Source of the DNA: Shewanella sp. MTB7
Lineage (GTDB): Bacteria; Pseudomonadota; Gammaproteobacteria; Enterobacterales; Shewanellaceae
Length of the DNA stretch: 64,000 nt
Assembly: GCF_027571385.1 (NCBI RefSeq)
Contig: NZ_CP085636.1
Location: 3,848,001 to 3,912,000 of the forward strand
Reading direction: 5' to 3'
How positions within the stretch are numbered: position 1 is the first letter of the stretch; every line of letters starts with the position of its first letter. The notes below the pieces were generated by a model. That model made no database searches and was not told where the DNA came from. It saw only the letters and a program-made list of their open reading frames with translations. The translations under genes were made by a program, and so were the position numbers. Shown here piece after piece: positions 26,593 through 35,442 of this stretch.

Positions 26593-27060
26593 CGAAGCAC
26601 ACCGCTTCATCCCACGGAATCTACAGAGCCACGTAAAACCCACGGAATCCGCACAACTCCCCCCCCAAAGCTGCGGGCTTTTATACTAAAAAATTGCAGA
26701 AATATTTTGCCATGCAAAAAGCCGCTAAGCCACACCCCGTATGGGCTGCAATAGGGTAAAACAGATTGTATATTTCTGCACAAGTGTGCAAGAAATTGCA
26801 GTTTTGTGCAGAAATGGAAGATCAAACCCACACAACTTAAACGCTCTAACTAGCTGATAGTATTATAAAACCCTCTGTTTTCCGTGGGGTGTAGATAAAA
26901 AACAGTGAAGTAAAAAAGATCGTGAGTGATCGCAAAGATCGAGAAGAGACGGGCATTACAGAGCATATTAGCAAAAACTGGAACTGCACAAAGTTGCACA
27001 ATTAAACTCTAATGTAACTAATCATCGTTTTGCAAAATAAAAGCCACGGAATTTAGCAAT
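26593..27060. repeat. Noncoding block with repeated CCCACGGAAT and TGCACA motifs
   Basis: No convincing gene lies in the 986 bases between 26550 and 27535. Repeated motifs fill the first half. CCCACGGAAT occurs at 26611 and 26639, GCCACGGAAT at 27043 and the reverse TTCCGTGGG at 26880. TGCA-centred words cluster: ATTTCTGCACAA (26772-26783) faces TTGTGCAGAAAT (26804-26815) as a perfect 12-bp inverted repeat, with TTGCAGAAAT at 26692 and TGCACAAAGTTGCACA near 26986. This density suggests protein-binding sites (origin, integrase arm, or regulator) rather than random DNA. Confidence 0.55.
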
Positions 27061-27535
27061 AGAAAGATTGTGTGCCTTTCGCCCAAACACATTTATGCCC
27101 CTTTTCGATTTAGAGCTGTTGTTCCTATGATTTATGATAGATACCATTTGACCAAATTTTCCTAATCGATCTAATTGTAGCGCGCCGCGAGGTTTGAGAT
27201 CTGAGTTCGGTTGGTTTGAGACTTACGAAGATATAATTTGATATTTTTAAGTCGGACAGTTTGAGAAAAAAGTTAGAGAGGATTGAGACAGAATGTTTAA
27301 ACTAGATTTAAAACATGCTTAATCGAACACTTAAAATATATTTGCTCTTGCCCTTTGCACGGTAAGCCCATAGACACGACATTTATTTCTACAACTGATT
27401 AGATTCTAATCTTCTCTCACCTTCCCCCCCCTCAACACGTGACAAAGATCACGTTGCAAACATTAATCACTTTATGCCATTGAATTATAAACTAATACCC
27501 TCATGTCTTGTTTGTACCTTCAAAACAGGATAATC

Positions 27536-27742
27536 ATGATGACAAAAGAAAGAAAACCCAAATATGAACTCGGTAACGTTGTGACACTCGTTAGCGGCGG
27601 ACCAGATATGGCAATTAAAGAAATTATTCAACTAGCAGGCTTTAAAGGTAATTATAAGGCACAGTGGTTTGCTGGTAAAAAACTTGAGATGGGCCTATTT
27701 CCTGAAGAGTCACTAAAATTGGCTGCTCAAAAGGCAGACTAA
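27536..27742 (+). CDS. DUF2158/YodC-like small protein
   Basis: Small protein of 68 aa with the DUF2158 layout: YELGNVVTLVSGGPDMAIKEI (G-x-V-x-L-x-SGGP-x-M), then YKAQWFAGKKLEMGLFPEESL (Q/C-WF-x-G-x-L...F-x-x-x-x-L). YodC-type proteins are small SH3-like beta proteins of unknown function, common in accessory DNA. ATG 27536 is preferred (AGGA nine bases upstream); the frame extends to 27503. One base separates it from the next gene, with which it must be co-expressed. Confidence 0.75.
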   Translation: MMTKERKPKYELGNVVTLVSGGPDMAIKEIIQLAGFKGNYKAQWFAGKKLEMGLFPEESLKLAAQKAD

Positions 27743-27743
27743 T

Positions 27744-28010
27744 ATGACTCCTACTGATGTATCAGACTGGATGTTGATAAAACTTCAGAAAGAAGACTGT
27801 ATCTATCAAGATGATGTAGTTGATTACATCGTCAAATCTGGAGCCGAGGAACTTCTTAAAGAGAATGCTGATGGAAATTTAGTTCTTTCACAAGCAGTTT
27901 TAAAAGCATTTAAAATAGCAACGCCAGATAATGTGGTTTGGGTTCGCTCAGACTTTTATTGGCGTTGGCGAGTTACCGAGGATGAGCCAGGGAGACAAGC
28001 GAGAGGCTAG
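27744..28010 (+). CDS. DUF6953-like small protein
   Basis: Protein of 88 aa with pattern DVSDWMLIKLQKEDCIYQDDVVDYI near the N-terminus and GNLVLSQAVLKAFKIATPDNVVWVRSDFYWRWR near the end. This matches my memory of the DUF6953 family (WM..L....LYQ...V..I; GN..I...VL.AF..L....VVW......WR.R). Function is unknown. Paired with the YodC-like gene as an accessory cassette of the prophage and closed by a terminator. Confidence 0.65.
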   Translation: MTPTDVSDWMLIKLQKEDCIYQDDVVDYIVKSGAEELLKENADGNLVLSQAVLKAFKIATPDNVVWVRSDFYWRWRVTEDEPGRQARG

Positions 28011-28012
28011 TC

Positions 28013-28032
28013 AAAGGCCCTTATGGGCCTTT
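28013..28032 (+). terminator. Terminator after the two-gene accessory cassette
   Basis: Perfect 8-bp stem AAAGGCCC / GGGCCTTT with a four-base loop (TTAT), followed by CTATTAT, three bases after the stop codon. Confidence 0.75.
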
Positions 28033-28517
28033 CTATTATATGTTGTAACATTAATTAATTGTAGCGCGTCGCTTGGTTTCGGAAAATATAGTACGTGGCG
28101 AGATTTTGAGAGAAGGTAACTTGCTTTCACATACCCTACCAGCATTCAAATCTAGTTTATGAATAGATTTAAACCCTCTTTAACTTGAGTTTAATCGCTC
28201 CTGTTGATTCAGATTAAAGTGACCACTCTAAGCCATTTATGCCCCAAAATGCGTTAAAGCGACTACGTATAGGTCCGTTGCGAATTTAGGCTGGCAGTAA
28301 CAAAACTAATGCTAATTCACAACTTGCCTTCCTTAAAACTCATGCAGGCCTCATTAACACCCACTTATATTTTTATCTGCCCGTTTTAAGTTTTATTTAC
28401 TCAATAAAAACCCTTTATTCCAATGAGTTGTAGATGATAATCTCTCCTACATAATCAAACAGCCAAGAACGTTATTATGCATCTATTGAGTAAGCCGTTA
28501 AGTATCCTCAATCTACT
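28033..28517. other. AT-rich intergenic stretch before the two-gene module
   Basis: No gene is supported here. It includes the second TAATTGTAGCGCG copy, some TTTAAA-rich words and, near 28428-28455, TTGTAG and CATAAT separated by 16 bases, a possible weak promoter for the downstream module. Confidence 0.35.
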
Positions 28518-29378
28518 ATGGAGTTGTATCAGAATATGGAATTGAATGTATTACTGGTATCTCTACTACCAATGGATGAAGAGTTGTTTACTGAAAAAGG
28601 TCTAGTTAGAGATATAAAGCTATTTGAAAAGGCCTTGGATAGTTCCAAAGAAAGAAATGATGAATATTCTATTAAGGTTTATATAAACGACCATGTAAAT
28701 GGCTATATGGCTGGAGTTATATCCAGAAAATCAAATGTTAAACTACATGACCGTAATTTTGAGATACATAATGAAGACGATTTTCCACCTGTAGTTTGGC
28801 TTTGGGATAGAAGTGAACAAGTTATCCTTGTTGAAAACAAAACATCTGTTTTTAGTAGTGCTAATGTTGCAGCGAAAGCGTTTTCAAACATATCGAATAA
28901 TTTAACCCTCGCGGAGCATGGATTTCGAGCTCATGTTCACCCTAAAACAGTAGAGAGTGCTTTTTGGGAAACCTTTGAATCTTTTGAGTACGTTAGTGAA
29001 GTCAAATTTAACCTTGCAGCACCTAATTTATTTGGTAGTACAAAGAAAGAAATAGGTGACTTTCTTCATGAGGTAGTTGAAGAAACCAATGCTTCTGAAT
29101 TTTCGCCTGTATTCAAGAACCCTGATGGAAACCTTAATTTAAAACCATCTAGTTGGCTAAATGCAATGATAGACTGGGTTAAAGATGGTGCTGGAACTTG
29201 GAATATCCGTGGAAAAAGGTCATACAAAGATAAATATAAAAATATTGGGAGTAAGACTCGTGCTAAGTTACTTCTAATTGATGGGAATATTACAGAGCTT
29301 GAATTGGAAAACTATAAGCCTCAAGATATTGCTGAAATAGTCGAAATGATTAGGGATAGGTACACATTTAAAAAATGA
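28518..29378 (+). CDS. Unrecognised cytoplasmic protein of a two-gene prophage module (RexA-like layout)
   Basis: Soluble protein of 286 aa (or 280 aa from the ATG at 28536, which has GGAG twelve bases upstream). No family was recognised. Visible features: an acidic N-terminal region, a beta-type segment PPVVWLWDRSEQVILVENK near residues 90-108, FRAHVHPKTVESAFWETFESFEYVSEVKFNL in the middle, and a basic C-terminal third (WNIRGKRSYKDKYKNIGSKTR). It overlaps the next gene, a small multi-helix membrane protein, by four bases. Size, order and the partner's topology resemble lambda RexA/RexB phage exclusion; the sequence link is only suggestive. AT content is higher than in the phage late genes, as for morons. 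Inference: a superinfection-exclusion or abortive-infection protein. Confidence 0.6.
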   Translation: MELYQNMELNVLLVSLLPMDEELFTEKGLVRDIKLFEKALDSSKERNDEYSIKVYINDHVNGYMAGVISRKSNVKLHDRNFEIHNEDDFPPVVWLWDRSEQVILVENKTSVFSSANVAAKAFSNISNNLTLAEHGFRAHVHPKTVESAFWETFESFEYVSEVKFNLAAPNLFGSTKKEIGDFLHEVVEETNASEFSPVFKNPDGNLNLKPSSWLNAMIDWVKDGAGTWNIRGKRSYKDKYKNIGSKTRAKLLLIDGNITELELENYKPQDIAEIVEMIRDRYTFKK

Positions 29379-29854
29379 AAACAACACTGTACTTATTAGC
29401 GTTAGCTTTATTAGCATTGGTATTCTCTAGTGTCGAGGCTGACTCATATCAAATATTAGAGCGTTCATTACCACCGGTACTAGGAGCCTGTTTAGGTGGT
29501 GTCCTAGCTTGCACTTCAATCGTCGTAAGTGTTTTGTCAGGTTCATCTAAAGATACTAAGCAAAAAGCGAAAACTAGCCAAAAATTCTCTCGATTCATCG
29601 GAAGCTTAGAGAGGGATGTAAAAATTCTTGTTGTTTGCTTATGCTTTATTGTCGCATTACCGTATCTCAGGACTTTAGACTACCCTTTAACCTTGAGCTT
29701 ATTTGAGTTGTCATCTGATTATCTAAAACAAAAGCTATTTTCAACTTTAGAAATTTTTGTAGCAAGTATCGCATTTCTAGTTATTTACGAACTTGTAGCG
29801 GTTCTAATTACAATCTTAAAAAACATGATGGTAATTCATGACACGGATACTTAA
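29375..29854 (+). CDS. Small multi-spanning membrane protein paired with the preceding gene (RexB-like layout)
   Basis: Protein of 159 aa with four hydrophobic segments at about residues 4-22, 33-56, 82-99 and 122-148. A basic, polar loop (SSKDTKQKAKTSQKFSRF) lies between the second and third. Its start overlaps the previous stop by ATGA, so it is translationally coupled. Lambda RexB is a 144-residue four-helix membrane channel with the same layout, including a charged loop after helix two. I cannot show homology. Likely role: inner-membrane effector of a phage-triggered response. The first helix could also be read as a signal peptide (cleavage near VEA-DS). Confidence 0.6.
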   Translation: MKTTLYLLALALLALVFSSVEADSYQILERSLPPVLGACLGGVLACTSIVVSVLSGSSKDTKQKAKTSQKFSRFIGSLERDVKILVVCLCFIVALPYLRTLDYPLTLSLFELSSDYLKQKLFSTLEIFVASIAFLVIYELVAVLITILKNMMVIHDTDT

Positions 29855-30198
29855 TCGGGTAGCCGTAGGTATCTAGCCACCTGCATGCCGCTCCGCATAG
29901 TCTGGTTCATTTAGAGCACCTAAATAGGTTAGGCATAATGAATACCGACCCATCCTTTTTTCAGGGAAAAAGGGAGAGGATCTAATTAGAACTTTCAGGT
30001 AAATTCAGATACTTTTTCTAATCAATATCAGCTCAATTAGGCTCAATGCTCTAAAACGTTTCTGTCCATTTTTGAGTTACGATTAATACCTATTCACCCG
30101 GAGAGTATTTTTAGTTTTCCTTGCTAAAGTTTCAGCAGAGCTTCTCCTTCTGTACGTATGCCTAGTTAAGTTACTGTGCAAAATTAGATAACTTGATA
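29855..30198. other. Intergenic stretch between the membrane-protein gene and com
   Basis: About 340 bases with no supported gene, ending in the LexA-type operator in front of com. It includes purine-rich and T-rich tracts, but no clear hairpin terminator after the membrane protein gene. Confidence 0.4.
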
Positions 30199-30218
30199 TA
30201 CTGTATTTTTACACAGTA
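30199..30218. promoter_or_regulatory. LexA (SOS) box upstream of com
   Basis: TACTGTATTTTTACACAGTA keeps the full ACTGT-N8-ACAGT palindrome of gammaproteobacterial LexA boxes, with 17 of 20 positions equal to the textbook consensus. It overlaps TATACT, a possible -10 element, and ends 14 bases before the com ATG. Expected effect: repression by host LexA and release on DNA damage, coincident with prophage induction. Confidence 0.75.
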
Positions 30219-30232
30219 TATTGAGCGATTAC

Positions 30233-30400
30233 ATGCAATCGGTACATTGTCCTCGATGTAACAAAAAGCTGTGTTACATCGAATATGGCCACATCACAAT
30301 AAAATGCCCACGCTGCAAATTTATTACTGACCAGAACACCCAGAGTGTCCATACTGGAAATAACAGTAATGCAAAAGAAATTAACGCTCCTCAACAATGA
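30233..30400 (+). CDS. com: Com-family zinc-finger regulator
   Basis: Protein of 55 aa with [12 protein letters not shown]...[10 protein letters not shown]: two CxxC knuckles in the pattern of Mu Com, a small zinc protein that binds the mom mRNA and opens it for translation. Its 3' end overlaps the methyltransferase gene by 32 bases, as expected if it controls that gene's translation. Homologues before DNA methyltransferases are common in P2- and Mu-like prophages. It sits directly behind a LexA box. Confidence 0.85.
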   Translation: MQSVHCPRCNKKLCYIEYGHITIKCPRCKFITDQNTQSVHTGNNSNAKEINAPQQ

Positions 30401-31397
30401 TTGTTTAACGGCGCTAAAAGCGCTACCTGATAGTTGTATTGACCTCATTGTCACCGACCCCCCTTACTTTAGAGTAAAGCGTGACGCATGGGATAATCAA
30501 TGGGCCACGCAAGCCGAGTTTTTATCCTGGCTTGATAATGTGGCATTAGAATTATGGCGCGTCTTGAAGCCATCTGGCACGCTCTATCTGTTCTGCAGTT
30601 CTCGTCTTGGTGCAGAAACAGAGATGCTACTCAAACAACGCTTTGAAGTGTTAAGTCATATCGTATGGACAAAGCCTACAGGCCCTTGGAATCGTGCTTG
30701 CAAAGAGTCTCTGCGTACATTCTTTCCGGCAACTGAGAGAATTATCATGTGTGGCCATTATGGGGCAGAAGGTGTTGCTAAGGGCACCTCTCGTTATCAT
30801 GCTAAATGCCAGGACTTAAAAGGTGAAGTATTCGCGCCACTCATTAATTACTTCAAAAATGCGAAAGAGCGATTGAATGTGCCTGCTAAAGAAATTAATA
30901 AAGTCACCAGCACACAGATGTCGTCTCATTGGTTTAGTGCTTCACAGTGGAAGTTACCATCAGAAAAACAATACACACAACTGCAGGATTTGTTTGGGCA
31001 ATACGAACGCACAGCGCTTGACGTTTCACATGAAGAATTAACCAGTCAATTTACCGCTTTAAATAATGACTACTTAACGCTTGTTCGTCAGTACGACGAT
31101 TTGAAAGCTGAGTATCAATCACTTAAAAGGCCGTTTAAGGTGACGAAAGAGGTACCGTTTACCGATGTTTGGTCATTTGCATCAGTACCCTATTATCCAG
31201 GCAAACATCCATGCGAAAAGCCGGCACCGATGCTCGAGCATATTATTAAGGCTAGTAGTCGTGAAAATGAAATTGTTCTGGACTGCTTTATGGGGAGTGG
31301 ATCTACGGGTAAAGCAGCATTAAAATTAGGGCGCCGATTTATTGGTATCGAGATGGATGCTGATATTTTCAATCAAACAGTAGCCGGCTTTAAGTAG
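30369..31397 (+). CDS. DNA methyltransferase, beta class (probable N6-adenine)
   Basis: Methyltransferase of 342 aa. Motif IV TDPPY lies near residues 29-33 and the SAM-binding motif [15 protein letters not shown] near the C-terminus. The IV-before-I order is that of the beta class, and DPPY favours adenine-N6. The large middle part (about residues 100-260) would be the target recognition domain. ATG 30369 is preferred over 30345 because it fits inside the com overlap. Likely role: modifying phage DNA to evade host restriction, possibly under Com and SOS control. No partner restriction enzyme is nearby. Confidence 0.88.
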   Translation: MQKKLTLLNNDCLTALKALPDSCIDLIVTDPPYFRVKRDAWDNQWATQAEFLSWLDNVALELWRVLKPSGTLYLFCSSRLGAETEMLLKQRFEVLSHIVWTKPTGPWNRACKESLRTFFPATERIIMCGHYGAEGVAKGTSRYHAKCQDLKGEVFAPLINYFKNAKERLNVPAKEINKVTSTQMSSHWFSASQWKLPSEKQYTQLQDLFGQYERTALDVSHEELTSQFTALNNDYLTLVRQYDDLKAEYQSLKRPFKVTKEVPFTDVWSFASVPYYPGKHPCEKPAPMLEHIIKASSRENEIVLDCFMGSGSTGKAALKLGRRFIGIEMDADIFNQTVAGFK

Positions 31398-31413
31398 AGT
31401 TCAATTGAAATAA

Positions 31414-31441
31414 GAAAACCGTCAAAGATGGCGGTTTTTTT
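31414..31441 (+). terminator. Terminator after the methyltransferase gene
   Basis: AAAACCG ... CGGTTTTTTT with an inner imperfect pairing forms a hairpin followed by a T run, 17 bases after the stop codon. Confidence 0.75.
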
Positions 31442-31457
31442 GTGGGGCCCTAACAGT

Positions 31458-31476
31458 CGTGGACAACACGTGGACA
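31458..31476. repeat. Paired CGTGGACA repeats, probable integrase arm sites at the prophage right end
   Basis: CGTGGACA occurs at 31458-31465 and 31469-31476, 11 bases apart, one helical turn. From memory, arm-type sites of P2 integrase have consensus TGTGGACA, and such sites sit next to the crossover core inside the prophage. The core itself is probably between here and the ndk terminator; it cannot be identified without the left end. Confidence 0.45.
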
Positions 31477-31520
31477 CCAAAATCATAAAAGCAATTAATT
31501 TCAATAAGTTAAGAAAACAA

Positions 31521-31543
31521 AAAAGGAGCCATAGGCTCCTTTT
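31521..31543. terminator. Terminator of ndk (bidirectional)
   Basis: Perfect 10-bp stem AAAAGGAGCC / GGCTCCTTTT with loop ATA, 36 bases past the ndk stop on the minus strand. It may also be part of the prophage insertion site. Confidence 0.85.
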
Positions 31544-31578
31544 ATCGACTTACATGTTTTACACTCTGTATTCGAAAA

Positions 31579-32010
31579 TTAACGAGTACGTGGGCAAAGC
31601 TCTTCAGTACTGAAAAAATAAGCGATTTCACGCTCCGCAGAAGCAACAGAATCAGAACCATGTGCTGCGTTCTCATCGATGCTTTCAGCAAAATCAGCAC
31701 GAATTGTACCTGGCGCTGCATCAGCTGGGTTGGTAGCACCTAAGATGTCACGGTGAGCTAGTACAGCGTTTTCGCCTTCAAGCGTTTGAACCATGATAGG
31801 ACCAGATGTCATAAATGCAACAAGTGCACCGAAGAAAGGACGCTCACTGTGTTCAGCATAGAAGCCTTCAGCTTGTTCTTGGCTTAGGTGAACCATTTTA
31901 GATGCAATGATCTTCAGACCAGCAGTTTCAAAACGGTTATAAATAGCGCCAATGTTATTGTTTGCAACAGCATCAGGCTTAATGATAGAAAAAGTACGTT
32001 CGATAGCCAT
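31579..32010 (-). CDS. ndk: Nucleoside diphosphate kinase
   Basis: Transfers the gamma-phosphate from ATP to nucleoside diphosphates through a phosphohistidine. At 143 aa it is standard length. [12 protein letters not shown] at the N-terminus and the catalytic NAAHGSDS histidine loop are clear, and the sequence ends ELCPRTR. It has its own upstream gap after iscX (213 bases) and a terminator, so it is probably a separate unit just downstream of the isc operon, the usual place in Shewanella. Confidence 0.98.
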   Translation of the reverse strand: MAIERTFSIIKPDAVANNNIGAIYNRFETAGLKIIASKMVHLSQEQAEGFYAEHSERPFFGALVAFMTSGPIMVQTLEGENAVLAHRDILGATNPADAAPGTIRADFAESIDENAAHGSDSVASAEREIAYFFSTEELCPRTR

Positions 32011-32222
32011 GAAAAGCTTCCTTTTTAATAAACAGGTTTTTGAATTCGCGCGGATTATACGAGATTTCGTGTCAAAATCCTACCCTTAGCGGCGAACTCA
32101 CGAGATCAAGATCTAAAAAATGAAGAACTGCGCAGTGACACACGTCACATTTAAAGAATTACTCAATAAATATGTTTTAAAAAATATTTATCTAGCCATT
32201 GAATCTCAACAATATTCGTAAT

Positions 32223-32420
32223 CTATACTTCACTTATCCAACAAGCTTGTATCGCCTCTAATATCCTTTCATTACAATGACTCGGTTCATCATCAAAACT
32301 ATCAATAGCCAAGACCCACTCATAAAGATCGGTAAAACGAATAGATTCAGGATCAACATCAGGGAATTTTTCAAGTAACTCTATTGCGATATCAAGTGAA
32401 TCGATCCATTTAAGAGGCAT
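32223..32420 (-). CDS. iscX: IscX, small acidic Fe-S assembly accessory protein
   Basis: Protein of 65 aa matching IscX (YfhJ): LKWIDSLDIAIELLEKFPDVDPESIRFTDL followed by LYEWVLAIDSFDDEP. It binds IscS and iron and tunes the rate of cluster assembly. It is the last gene of the isc operon, 129 bases after fdx. Confidence 0.95.
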   Translation of the reverse strand: MPLKWIDSLDIAIELLEKFPDVDPESIRFTDLYEWVLAIDSFDDEPSHCNERILEAIQACWISEV

Positions 32421-32549
32421 AGTTAGCGCCTTTTTTGACTAAAGTTCATTGATAAATTATAGGATCCTAATACAAAAGTACAAAAGACCAGCCATTTAGG
32501 ACTGATCTTTTGAAAATAACCATGAAAATAACTAACTTAATAAATCAGG

Positions 32550-32888
32550 TTAATGACTTTCACTCACCATATTGATCGTGTATTTAGGGATCTCGACCAC
32601 AAGATCTGCACCAGTAACTCTAGATTGGCACGATAAACGACTTTCAGGCTCTAAGCCCCACGCCTTGTCTAACATGTCATCTTCTAACTCATCGCTCTCT
32701 TCAAGCTCATCAAAACCTTCTCTTATGATCACGTGACATGTCGTACACGCACAAGACTTCTCACAAGCATGTTCGATGTTAATGCCGTTACGTAGAGCAA
32801 CATCTAATACCGTTTCACCTTCAACGGCTTCAACCACGGCACCGTCTGGACATAACTCTTCATGGGGTAAAAATACTATTTGTGGCAT
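32550..32888 (-). CDS. fdx: ISC-type [2Fe-2S] ferredoxin
   Basis: Ferredoxin of 112 aa giving electrons to Fe-S cluster assembly. Cluster ligands are seen in CEKSCACTTCH and the later LSCQS (C-x5-C-x2-C...C). Acidic surface segment EELEESDELEDDML follows, as in adrenodoxin-type ferredoxins. Lies between hscA and iscX in the usual operon order. Confidence 0.97.
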   Translation of the reverse strand: MPQIVFLPHEELCPDGAVVEAVEGETVLDVALRNGINIEHACEKSCACTTCHVIIREGFDELEESDELEDDMLDKAWGLEPESRLSCQSRVTGADLVVEIPKYTINMVSESH

Positions 32889-32911
32889 CTTGTTTACCTA
32901 TTGATTACCAA

Positions 32912-34774
32912 TTAAATACTGTCAACTGATTGGCCTTTTAGTGCCAATCGGATTGAATTATCCATACGCTTAGCCGCAAAATCTTGCGTGCTAGCATCTA
33001 CAGCCTCAATGGCTTTTTCTATTGCATCTGCATCATCTTGACTACTAATCTGCGCCAACGCTGCCATGCATTGCTTAATCAAGCTATGCTCGTCCTCAGA
33101 TAAGAGGTCGGCATCTTTTTGCAGCGCGGCGCTTAAGGTTTCTAACACTCTAGCAGCTTCCACTTTTTGCTCAGCAAGCATACGCCTTGTAATGTCCTCT
33201 TTCGCATTCGCCATAGAGTCTTTGAGCATGGTGCCAATCTCTTCGTCAGTTAACCCAAAAGAGGGCTTAACTTGAATGCTAGATTGAACGCCAGTCGATT
33301 TTTCCATTGCAGTAACACTTAACAATCCATCTGCATCGACCTGAAAAGTGACTCTGATATGAGCCGCACCTGCTGCCAACGGAGGAATGCCTTGCAGGGT
33401 GAACCTTGCTAAGGAGCGGCAATCATCAACAAGTTCACGCTCACCTTGAACCACATGAAAAGCCATTGCCGTTTGGCCATCTTTAAATGTGGTGAACTCC
33501 TGTGCCTTAGCGACGGGAATAGTAGTATTACGCGATACTATCTTTTCAACAAGCCCGCCCATAGTCTCGATGCCTAATGACAGAGGAAGAACATCGAGAA
33601 GTAACAGATCTGACTCAGGTTTATTGCCGACAAGAATATCTGCTTGAATGGCAGCACCAATCGCAACAACCCTATCAGGGTCAATTGAAGTTAATGGTTT
33701 TTTAGCGAAAAAGTGTTCAACCAACTCACGCACAAGCGGTACTCGAGTTGAACCACCGACCATGACAGTTTCAAGTACTTCATCAGCCTTAATTCCAGCG
33801 TCACGAAGCGCACGGCGACAACTACTAACCGTTTTTTTAACCAGCGAACTGATTAATGTCTCAAATGCCGTTTTAGTTACCGCGTGACTCAATTGAGTTC
33901 CATCGTCTAGATTCAGAGTCGCAATGACTTGATCTTCACCCGTTAACGCCTCTTTTACTCTTCTTGCTTCTATTAAAAGTTGGCGACTCAAGGTTGCAGA
34001 AAGCGCTTTAAGCTGCCACTGATTTGACAAATAGTGATGTAAAAGGTGATCAAAGTCGTCACCGCCTAATGCAGAATCACCACCGGTCGCTAGCACTTCA
34101 AATACGCCTTTATGTAAACGCAGTATAGAAATATCGAAAGTTCCACCACCAAGATCATAGATGGCTATTACGCCTTCCTGGCCTGAATCAAGCCCATAAG
34201 CAATCGCTGCAGCGGTAGGCTCATTAAGTAACCTAAGTACTTTAACACCCAGTAATCCTACAGCATCCTTAGTGCCTTGACGCTGTGCATCATCGAAATA
34301 GGCCGGCACTGTGATCACCACCCCTTCCAATTCGCCACCTAAGGTTTTTTCTGCACGGGAGATTAAGGGTTTTAAGATCTCAGCGGAAACCTGTATGGGG
34401 TTAACCTTACCTTGCTTAGTTACAAATAGAGGTAGCCCGTTTTCGCTAGTCTCAAATTGATAAGGTAAGTCTTGAGAACCAGACTGAATATCACTCAGAC
34501 TGCGTCCCATAAAACGCTTAACGGAAATAATGGTATTCTGCGGATCTTTAGCTGAGTTCAACTCTGCATCAAACCCCACTTCAACATTCGCTTCAGTGTA
34601 TCTGACTACCGAAGGTAAAGAGTGGTGTGAGTTATCATCGGCTAAGGTGTTTGCAACTCCGCTACGCACGGCAGCAACTAAAGAGTTAGTCGTACCTAAA
34701 TCAATACCTACGGCCAGACGATGTTGATGAGGAGCGGCACTCTGTCCCGGCTCGGCGATTTGCAATAGGGCCAT
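32912..34774 (-). CDS. hscA: HscA, Hsp70-type chaperone for IscU
   Basis: Specialised Hsp70 of 620 aa that uses ATP to help transfer clusters from IscU. The nucleotide-binding domain has [31 protein letters not shown] and [16 protein letters not shown]. The substrate domain has [14 protein letters not shown] and the usual helical lid. Length matches E. coli HscA (616). Sits after hscB with a 125-base gap, before fdx. Confidence 0.98.
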   Translation of the reverse strand: MALLQIAEPGQSAAPHQHRLAVGIDLGTTNSLVAAVRSGVANTLADDNSHHSLPSVVRYTEANVEVGFDAELNSAKDPQNTIISVKRFMGRSLSDIQSGSQDLPYQFETSENGLPLFVTKQGKVNPIQVSAEILKPLISRAEKTLGGELEGVVITVPAYFDDAQRQGTKDAVGLLGVKVLRLLNEPTAAAIAYGLDSGQEGVIAIYDLGGGTFDISILRLHKGVFEVLATGGDSALGGDDFDHLLHHYLSNQWQLKALSATLSRQLLIEARRVKEALTGEDQVIATLNLDDGTQLSHAVTKTAFETLISSLVKKTVSSCRRALRDAGIKADEVLETVMVGGSTRVPLVRELVEHFFAKKPLTSIDPDRVVAIGAAIQADILVGNKPESDLLLLDVLPLSLGIETMGGLVEKIVSRNTTIPVAKAQEFTTFKDGQTAMAFHVVQGERELVDDCRSLARFTLQGIPPLAAGAAHIRVTFQVDADGLLSVTAMEKSTGVQSSIQVKPSFGLTDEEIGTMLKDSMANAKEDITRRMLAEQKVEAARVLETLSAALQKDADLLSEDEHSLIKQCMAALAQISSQDDADAIEKAIEAVDASTQDFAAKRMDNSIRLALKGQSVDSI

Positions 34775-34899
34775 AAAATTCCAACCTAAAAAATAGCAAA
34801 AATAATAAGCTAATCAATTAAAAGAAAATTAATATTGTGACATACTCAAACTACCGCAAGATATTGAATTCTGCATCTTGAAATGGCTTGAGTATAAAA

Positions 34900-35424
34900 C
34901 TAGTCAAACAAGGCATCTTCGATACGTTCGAGTTCAACTTGCAGTTTTGCCATAAATTTAAGCTTACGAATAAGATCGGCAGCTTGAAATAGCGCTTCTT
35001 CGGAAAGATTCGCTAGCAAACAACTCAGATTATCTTCTATTCGTTTCGCATAAGCACTAAATGATTCATCCAGCTCAGAGATACAAGCATCTGGATCACT
35101 GCTTTGAGCAATATCTTCAAGCGCTTCGCGCCATTCAATCTGTTGCATCAGGAACTGAGTATCTTTCACTGTTGTGGATTCATGACTTAAATCAATACCG
35201 TGTAATGAAAGCATATGCTCAGCTCTCAATATAGGATTTTTTAGCGTTGAAAAGCCATCGTTCACTTGTGCCGCTCGCTGGACTGCAATGCGCTTATCTT
35301 GCTCACTAGCATTAGCAAACTTATCGGGATGAACCGCCCTTTGCAGTTCGCGATAGCGCTCTGCAAGTAAGGCGGTGTCAATTTGGTAGGCAGGTGTAAA
35401 ACTAAACAACTCAAAATAGTTCAT
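34900..35424 (-). CDS. hscB: HscB, J-domain co-chaperone
   Basis: Co-chaperone of 174 aa that brings IscU to HscA and stimulates its ATPase. The J domain includes [14 protein letters not shown] with the essential HPD. The C-terminal three-helix domain starts around residue 90 ([14 protein letters not shown]) and binds IscU. Standard length and order in the isc operon. Confidence 0.97.
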   Translation of the reverse strand: MNYFELFSFTPAYQIDTALLAERYRELQRAVHPDKFANASEQDKRIAVQRAAQVNDGFSTLKNPILRAEHMLSLHGIDLSHESTTVKDTQFLMQQIEWREALEDIAQSSDPDACISELDESFSAYAKRIEDNLSCLLANLSEEALFQAADLIRKLKFMAKLQVELERIEDALFD

Positions 35425-35442
35425 GGTTTAATTCTTAGACTG

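Larger units (their letters stand above)
27172..28079. repeat. Direct repeat pair flanking the DUF2158/DUF6953 cassette
   Basis: TAATTGTAGCGCG followed by a near-identical continuation lies at 27172-27195 and 28056-28079 (21 of 24 positions equal). The pair brackets the two small accessory genes and might mark insertion or duplication of that cassette. Sequence after each copy also shares scattered TTTAAA/AGATTT words. The AT-rich spacer from 27061 to 27535 holds no gene that I can support. Confidence 0.4.

Noticed and set aside
26607..26831. Minus-strand frame of 74 codons in the repeat block after the late operon
   Set aside because: It is made of the repeated TGCACA and CCACGGAA words and has no ribosome site.
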